Below the pieces are notes generated by a model, which saw only the letters and a list, made by a program, of their open reading frames with translations, was not told where the DNA came from and made no database searches. A DNA stretch of 48,677 nucleotides from Conidiobolus incongruus B7586 (Eukaryota > Entomophthoromycota > Entomophthoromycetes > Entomophthorales > Conidiobolaceae). The stretch is from positions 1 through 48,677 of the forward strand of contig JNEM01006747.1 in assembly GCA_000697335.1 (NCBI GenBank). The letters are read 5' to 3'. Below, in pieces: positions 43,287-48,677 of the stretch; positions within the stretch are counted from its first letter, which is position 1; every line of letters starts with the position of its first letter. The translations under genes were made by a program, and so were the position numbers.

Positions 43287-43614
43287 AAGTGATAATCAAT
43301 TTGGATAATATGGATAATTTTAGTAACCTCAAATATTTTAAATGTACTCATAGACCTAAGATTACTAAATTCATCAAATGATGTCAATAAATTTCCTAAA
43401 TTTTATCTATTGATTAAATGGATTGATGGACTGATTTAAATGAGAAAATAAGAAAACCCTTAATTCTTTAATTAATCAATTAAAGATATAAATATTAGTT
43501 TTAAGTAATTAATTTTTTTAAAAAAAATATAAAAGAATATTAAATTAAAAATTATCCAAATAATTTATTTTAAGTTATCAATTAATAAAATATTAATAGC
43601 TATTTTATAAAAAA

Positions 43615-45262
43615 ATGTCTTTATATCTCTTAGATTATGGAGGTGGCAATGTCCGAAGTTTATTAAATGCTGTAGAAAAGTTAGGTTACCAAATTCAACC
43701 TATTCAAAACGTTGAAGATTTCGAGAAAGCTGAAGTAAATTTATTATATTTCATTTATTATCTAAAATCTGATCAAATTATAGCAAATTATTTTTCCAGG
43801 AGTTGGAAACTTTGGCACAGCTATGAAATCCCTCCATGTTAAAGGATTTATCGAACCTCTAAAGAAATACATTCAAAGTGGTAAAAAATTCTTCGGAATT
43901 TGCGTTGGGATGCAATGCTTGTTTCAAAGTTCTGAGGAATTTAAAGAAACACCAGGTCTTGGTATTATTCCTGGCACCGTGACGAAATTTGACGCGAGTG
44001 GCAAGTCAGTGCCTCATATGGGCTGGAATTACACTGAAATGGTTGGAGATGGTGCTATGTTCAATCAGTATTATTACTTTGTTCATTCATATGCTGTCAA
44101 ATATGATGAGAGTTTGAAGGATTGGACTTTTAGTACTACGGTTTACGAGGATGAAACTTTTATCAGTTCTGTGAGGAAAGGGTCATTATTGGCTACTCAA
44201 TTCCACCCTGAGAAGAGTGGATTTGCAGGCCTTCAGCTCATTCACTGGTTTTTAGCAGGTACTACTAGTAATGAACTACCAGTCAGTCCATTTATACTCA
44301 AACCTTTAACAAATCCTCTCACCAAACGTGTAATAGCTTGTCTCGACGTAAGAACCAATGATCAAGGAGATCTCGTCGTCACCAAAGGTGATCAGTATGA
44401 TGTACGCGAAAAAGAAAACAATGAAGTGCGCAACCTTGGAAAACCTGTTGAACTGGCAACTCGCTACTTCAATGAAGGTGCTGATGAGGTCACATTCCTC
44501 AACATCACCAGTTTCCGCAACTCTCCTCTCAAAGATTTACCCATGTTGCAAGTACTTGAATTGACATCCAAGCAAGTATTCATTCCTCTCACAATTGGTG
44601 GTGGTATTCGCGAGTTTGTCGACCCTGACGGCACAGTACACCCAGCTCACGAAGTTGCTGGAACTTACTTCAGATCAGGTGCAGACAAGGTATCCATTGG
44701 TGGCGATGCAGTGATTGCCGCCGAAAATTACTATAAGAACGGGTCCAAACCCGATGGTACCTCTGCCATTGAGTCAATTTCTAAAGTGTATGGTAATCAA
44801 GCTGTAGTTATTTCTGTAGATCCTCGCAGAGTGTATGTCAATCATCCATCAGAAACTACTCATGCTACTGTCGAAGCCATCAAACCGGATGCTGATGGCA
44901 AGAAATACTGCTGGTACCAATGCTCCATCAAAGGAGGTCGCGAATTTCGAGATCTCGATGTCGTCCAACTTGTCAAAGCTTGTGAAGCCTTAGGCGCTGG
45001 TGAAATCCTATTAAACTGTATCGACCAAGACGGTACTAATTCCGGTTATGATATCGCACTCATCAACCAAGTGAAGCAAGCTGTCAGTATTCCAGTGATT
45101 GCGAGTAGTGGCGCTGGCAAAGTCGAACACTTTTCGGAAGTATTCGCTAAAACCAATGTGGATGCTGCCCTAGCTGCTGGCATTTTCCATCGACAAGAAG
45201 TTCCAATCCAAGATGTTAAAACTCATTTGATAGATAAGGGACTTTCCATAAGACCTATATAG
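43615..45262 (+). CDS. HIS7: Imidazole glycerol phosphate synthase (HisH-HisF fusion)
   Basis: 532 aa from two exons (43615-43734 and 43784-45262, phase 0). The first 40 residues (LYLLDYGGGNVRSLLNAVEK) belong to the glutaminase half, so the small exon is essential. The class I glutamine amidotransferase has PGVGNFG, the nucleophile in FFGICVGMQCLF (Cys about 80) and the partners in ATQFHPEKSG (His and Glu about 181 and 183). After a linker (residues ~205-220) the HisF (beta/alpha)8 cyclase begins KRVIACLDVR with the catalytic Asp, and has LTIGGGIREF, GADKVSIGGDAV, VVISVDPRRV, GAGEILLNCIDQDGTNSGYD and VIASSGAGKVEHF. It converts PRFAR plus glutamine to IGP and AICAR in histidine synthesis. The fusion is the standard eukaryotic form. 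The last exon is GC-rich with biased codons. Confidence 0.96.
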
Positions 45263-46093
45263 ATTCCAAAGATTTAATTTATTAAAATGAATTTTCAATT
45301 ATTTACTATCAATCTTCAGATATTTTAATATATAAATTTTTCACTCCAATATATTATCCAATGGAAATATTATTATTTTACACATAATATGATTTGAAGA
45401 ATGATATATATCTATGTAACAAATAGAAATTATATTCACCATTTCTGATTTTAATTTTTAAATAATCTTTAAATAAATAAAAAATTAAATGAACTTTGAA
45501 TTAATATTAGAATAAATCTACATATTATTTAATAATTAGATTAATGTAACATGGTAATAAATTTCTAAAATATTTTCAAATATATTTGATATTTTGTATT
45601 ATATGACATATAATTGATAAAAAAAATAATTTTTTTTAATACAATGAGTTCTTAACTTGAATATTATATATACTAGAATTCTTTAGAATTTCTTTTCATT
45701 AAATTAATACTTATCCATTTTTGAAAGTGATTTTAAAAATAAAAAAAATCTAAGGATGGTTATAACAATTTTCAAATTAAAATACATTAGATTTATATTG
45801 TAATATTGTCAAAAACAGTTTACTTTTAAATAAAAATGTAAGATATTATAATTATTAGATGATATTAACATGTTCAAATATCAAGTGATAATATTATCAA
45901 TAAATTTAATTTATATTATTTCATTATTTAAACTTATTAAATAATTATAAATGATATCTGATTAATTTAATATAAAATTATTATAAAAAATATGAAATTA
46001 ATAAAAACTATTAAAAAAAAATTCAAATAAATTAATTTATATTGTAGTAATATAAATAATAATACCCAATATAAAAATATTTTAATAATACAA
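45263..46093. other. Convergent AT-rich spacer
   Basis: Between the HIS7 stop and the Sem1 stop. No coding or structural signal recognised. Confidence 0.65.
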
Positions 46094-46360
46094 TTAAGAT
46101 TGCATCTTATTATCCACCTTTGCTAACTCTTCTTTCAACTGTTTGGAGAAATCGTCCTCAATATCGTCATCGTCCCAATTATCGTCCCAAAGGTTGGCAT
46201 CTGGATTATTCTCAGTTTCGTTCCAATCTTCTACTGGAAACTCTTCAAATTCGTCATCATCTTCCAAAACTGCTAGAGTGTTCTTAGTTTCTTTTTCGTT
46301 TTGGGGTTTTGTTTCTTTGGTTTTGTTGTCACTTGTAGTGCTTGTGTTATTGGATGGCAT
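46094..46360 (-). CDS. SEM1: Sem1/Dss1-family proteasome lid and TREX-2 subunit
   Basis: 88 aa, intronless. After a polar Ser/Thr/Lys leader come two acidic, Trp-containing blocks, the family hallmark: LEDDDEFEEFPVEDW and ANLWDDNWDDDDIEDDF. They are followed by the amphipathic helix FSKQLKEELAKVDNK. Sem1/Dss1 is an intrinsically disordered protein that staples Rpn3 and Rpn7 in the 19S lid and also sits in TREX-2 (mRNA export) and, in many eukaryotes, on Brca2. The length is typical (yeast 89, human 70). Confidence 0.93.
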   Translation of the reverse strand: MPSNNTSTTSDNKTKETKPQNEKETKNTLAVLEDDDEFEEFPVEDWNETENNPDANLWDDNWDDDDIEDDFSKQLKEELAKVDNKMQS

Positions 46361-46688
46361 TTTTTGTTTTAATTAGTTATTGTTAAGAGGAATATATGTT
46401 GATGATTGATTACGTGTAAATTTAATTTTTAATGATTTTATTTATTGTTGATAATATTATGGGATTATTCTATTTGAATAATCTTAAGAATTAATTTTTA
46501 TTAACTATTAAGAATAAATAATTGATTTAAAATTTGAATAAAAATAAAAATAAAATACTTTAAAATTATAATAATATTAATAAATATATATATATATTAA
46601 AAATAAATTATAATAATAAATATGAAACAATTAAAAGTTTAAATTATAATTTTATTAACAACAAATAATAATAAATACAAATTTTAAA
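46361..46688. other. Spacer, nothing seen
   Basis: AT-rich spacer between two minus-strand genes. It contains a short (AT)n run near 46585-46596 and the Sem1 promoter. Confidence 0.6.
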
Positions 46689-47279
46689 TTAATTAATAGG
46701 AATATATTCAGGTGTTGTCAAATAATCCAAACTTAAAAATATAAAACTGATAAAATTCAAGAGGAAGCTAAATAAATTCATGAAGAAACAAAAGCCCAAC
46801 TGAAGGTGTACTTCCTGAGGAGAGTGGCCTGACATGAAGGGCTCCGGAAATTTGTAGTAGTAGTATATGACGAGCCAAATAGCTACCGATTGAAAAATGC
46901 ATTGAATCAAGATGGATAGTATGACAATGGGTAGGAATTTTTTTTGTTTCAAAAGCGACCTGAACGTTAAATATACAATCATAACTAGTAAGATACTGCC
47001 AAAAATAGAGTTGAATAAAATACTCGATTTTAACAATTTCCAATTGTAACAAAAATTTCCAATATGACAATCCCAATCGATATCGGATGGAAAAGGCTTA
47101 CACCTGCCTAGAAAGTAGCCACACTTGCGAAATATACCAAAATGAGTTTCAATAACGAATGGTAATTTATTGTAAGCGACAATCCACTCGGGAAAAATTA
47201 AACTAATAAGGGTACAACAATATCCTATTAAAAATCGAATGGTGAGTAATGCGTAACTTCGTGTTGAACTCATCCTCAT
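46689..47279 (-). CDS. Four-span claudin/Sur7-like membrane protein
   Basis: 196 aa, intronless. Four hydrophobic segments are visible: about residues 10-30 (LLTIRFLIGYCCTLISLIF), 86-106 (ILFNSIFGSILLVMIVYLTF), 115-138 (FLPIVILSILIQCIFQSVAI) and 160-188 (GFCFFMNLFSFLLNFISFIF). Between spans 1 and 2 lies a Cys-rich extracellular loop with PEWIVAY, HFGIFRKCGYF and DWDCHIGNFCYNW. The pattern 'GI(W/F)..C' followed by a second Cys pair is the signature of the PMP22/claudin/Sur7 superfamily. Fungal relatives (Sur7, PalI/Rim9, Dcv1, Fig1) organise plasma-membrane domains, pH sensing or mating calcium influx. Subfamily unknown. A second in-frame Met two codons on (MSSTRS) is an equally good start. 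Confidence 0.7.
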   Translation of the reverse strand: MRMSSTRSYALLTIRFLIGYCCTLISLIFPEWIVAYNKLPFVIETHFGIFRKCGYFLGRCKPFPSDIDWDCHIGNFCYNWKLLKSSILFNSIFGSILLVMIVYLTFRSLLKQKKFLPIVILSILIQCIFQSVAIWLVIYYYYKFPEPFMSGHSPQEVHLQLGFCFFMNLFSFLLNFISFIFLSLDYLTTPEYIPIN

Positions 47280-48677
47280 TTTGAATAATATTTAACTATA
47301 TTTATTTATTTATAATGGAAAAGTCAAAGTGAATATTTCAAATTATATCAATCAGGGTCATCTTTTGTATATATGGAAAATTTGAACATTGTGGGATATT
47401 TTTCAAAATACTAAATTTAATTGTTGCAGCTTGAATCCGGTTGATGTAATATTTAATATTAATGAAATCATAATAACAAAGAGTATTAGAATTTTCTAAA
47501 CAAATAATTAGATTGCTGATCGCTAAACTTGGTTAAAATATCATTTCTAGAACATAATATTTTAAGATATTTGTTATTACTAACCAATTCAAAGAATTTT
47601 TGATTAATTCAAAATATTTTTTGAAAATTTTATTAATTTGGTTAAAAAGCATGTACTCAATTTTGTCAAGTAGAATAGAAATTCAATTAACTTTTTGGTG
47701 TGTTTAATAAGTGTATTGATTGAATATTAAAGATAGGAAAAAATTATTCAAGGTAGAGTATGTTTATAAATAATACAAATAACAATAGGTCAATTCAACA
47801 AAATATTGAAATATAAAAATACCAATTTTTTATTAATTATGAAATCTTATTAATTTCTTGAGTGGTTTATCAAAAACAAGTAATATTAGTATAGAAATTA
47901 AGTAATGGCACAATTTTAAAATTAAAATTAAATAAATAAATCAATATGTAATATATTAAATTTAATAAACAATATAAAATTAATATTTTTTTATTATTAA
48001 TAACTTTTTTTTATACTTTTGGTAAGCTTTTAATATTTAAAAAACAGTTTTTTTATTAAGGACTAAAATTTAATGTTTCACAAACTAATTTAATTTGTTT
48101 GTATAAATTTTTTTCTTGTAAGCTAATTTATTAATTGTTTAAAATAATTATAATTATATAAGTTATAATTAAGTGAATATATTAGATATAGTAACTCTCT
48201 TTAATTTTTTATATATAAAATATTTTATAGTTTTAACTTTATGTAATTTATAATTATTATGTAAAATAATAAATATCTTTAATTTATATTGAGAATATTA
48301 TTTAAAAATTATTTTATTTAAAAAAATAATATATAATTTACTATTAATTAATTTTTTTTTAAGGTGTGAAATAAGAAAACTATATACCATTATAATTTAT
48401 TATAATAATTAATATTAACTTATATTTAAAGTGTTTATTTATTAATCTTTATACAAAAGCTTAATTTAATTTAATATTTTGTTTTATTTTTAAGTAAAAG
48501 ATTATATCAAAAAAATTAAGATTCATTAATTAAAAATATTTAATATAAAAACCTTTGTTTTTAATTATCATTCAATAAGTTTAATTATAACTATTTTAAT
48601 ATTTTTAGGCTTTAGTTAAATTACAAGATATTTATTTTATATTTTTATTAATTAATTTTAGTTTAAATTTAAATATA
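47280..48677. other. AT-rich end of window, no gene
   Basis: No coding signal on either strand. The first ~200 bases should contain the promoter of the four-span protein gene. The final kilobase is almost only A and T. Confidence 0.65.

Larger units (their letters stand above)
37573..43614. other. Six-kilobase gene-poor region
   Basis: No intact gene was found on either strand. GC-richer islands occur at about 37780-38110 (arrestin promoter), 38350-38500, 39060-39260 and 40560-40960, the last with protein-like fragments. Most of 41-43.5 kb is extremely AT-rich with microsatellites, e.g. (AT)n at 42109-42130. Open frames stay at or below about 61 codons. Confidence 0.6.

Noticed and set aside
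1-48677. CRISPR array, prophage, LTR element or operon-like defence system
   Set aside because: No spaced direct repeats, no reverse transcriptase, integrase or capsid signature, and intron-rich eukaryotic genes throughout.

Overview
The window looks like a nuclear contig from an early-diverging filamentous fungus. An Entomophthoromycotina/Conidiobolus-type genome is my best guess, but this is inference and not proven by any single marker. The DNA is extremely AT-rich, and genes stand out as islands of higher GC. Most genes carry short spliceosomal introns (about 48-140 nt, usually GTAA/GTAT...TAG) that interrupt compact exons. TAA, TAG and TGA are all used as stops, so the nuclear code is standard. 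The mix of fungal-type genes (fused HIS7, FAR11/STRIP, Tlg1-like SNARE, Sur7/claudin-like protein, Sem1), a secreted trypsin-like protease, an F-box/LRR protein and a methylmalonyl-CoA epimerase fits that placement. I see no LTR element, virus copy, rRNA, intact tRNA or CRISPR.

Layout: 1-5.2 kb is non-coding plus two decayed host genes, one resembling a fungal transcription factor and one encoding a Ser/Asn/Asp-rich protein. 5.2-11.4 kb is a dense cluster: UBR7-like E3 ligase, a six-exon PPR-like gene, a twin-CX9C protein (Cmc1-like), cyclin C, and mitochondrial ribosomal protein mL53 ending tail-to-tail with cyclin C. 12.1-21.2 kb holds a mitochondrial PDK/BCKDK-type kinase, FAR11/STRIP, a syntaxin-6/Tlg1-like Qc-SNARE divergent from CDC6, and a GFA/CENP-V-domain protein. 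23.6-32.7 kb holds the secreted protease, methylmalonyl-CoA epimerase, an unrecognised single-span membrane protein, Pex14, an F-box/LRR protein, an uncharacterised fungal protein and methionine aminopeptidase 1. 34.2-37.6 kb holds spermidine synthase and an alpha-arrestin. A gene desert of about 6 kb follows, then HIS7 with two Gcn4-type sites upstream, SEM1, a four-span claudin/Sur7-like protein and a non-coding end.

The genes are ordinary eukaryotic housekeeping neighbours, not an operon-like system. Several concern mitochondria (mL53, CX9C protein, PPR-like, PDK, epimerase). Others cover protein turnover (UBR7, Sem1, F-box, MetAP1), transcription and cell cycle (cyclin C, CDC6), and trafficking (SNARE, arrestin). 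I rebuilt splice structures by hand from reading-phase continuity. Exon ends are predictions, and most intron-containing genes here cannot be seen as one open reading frame.
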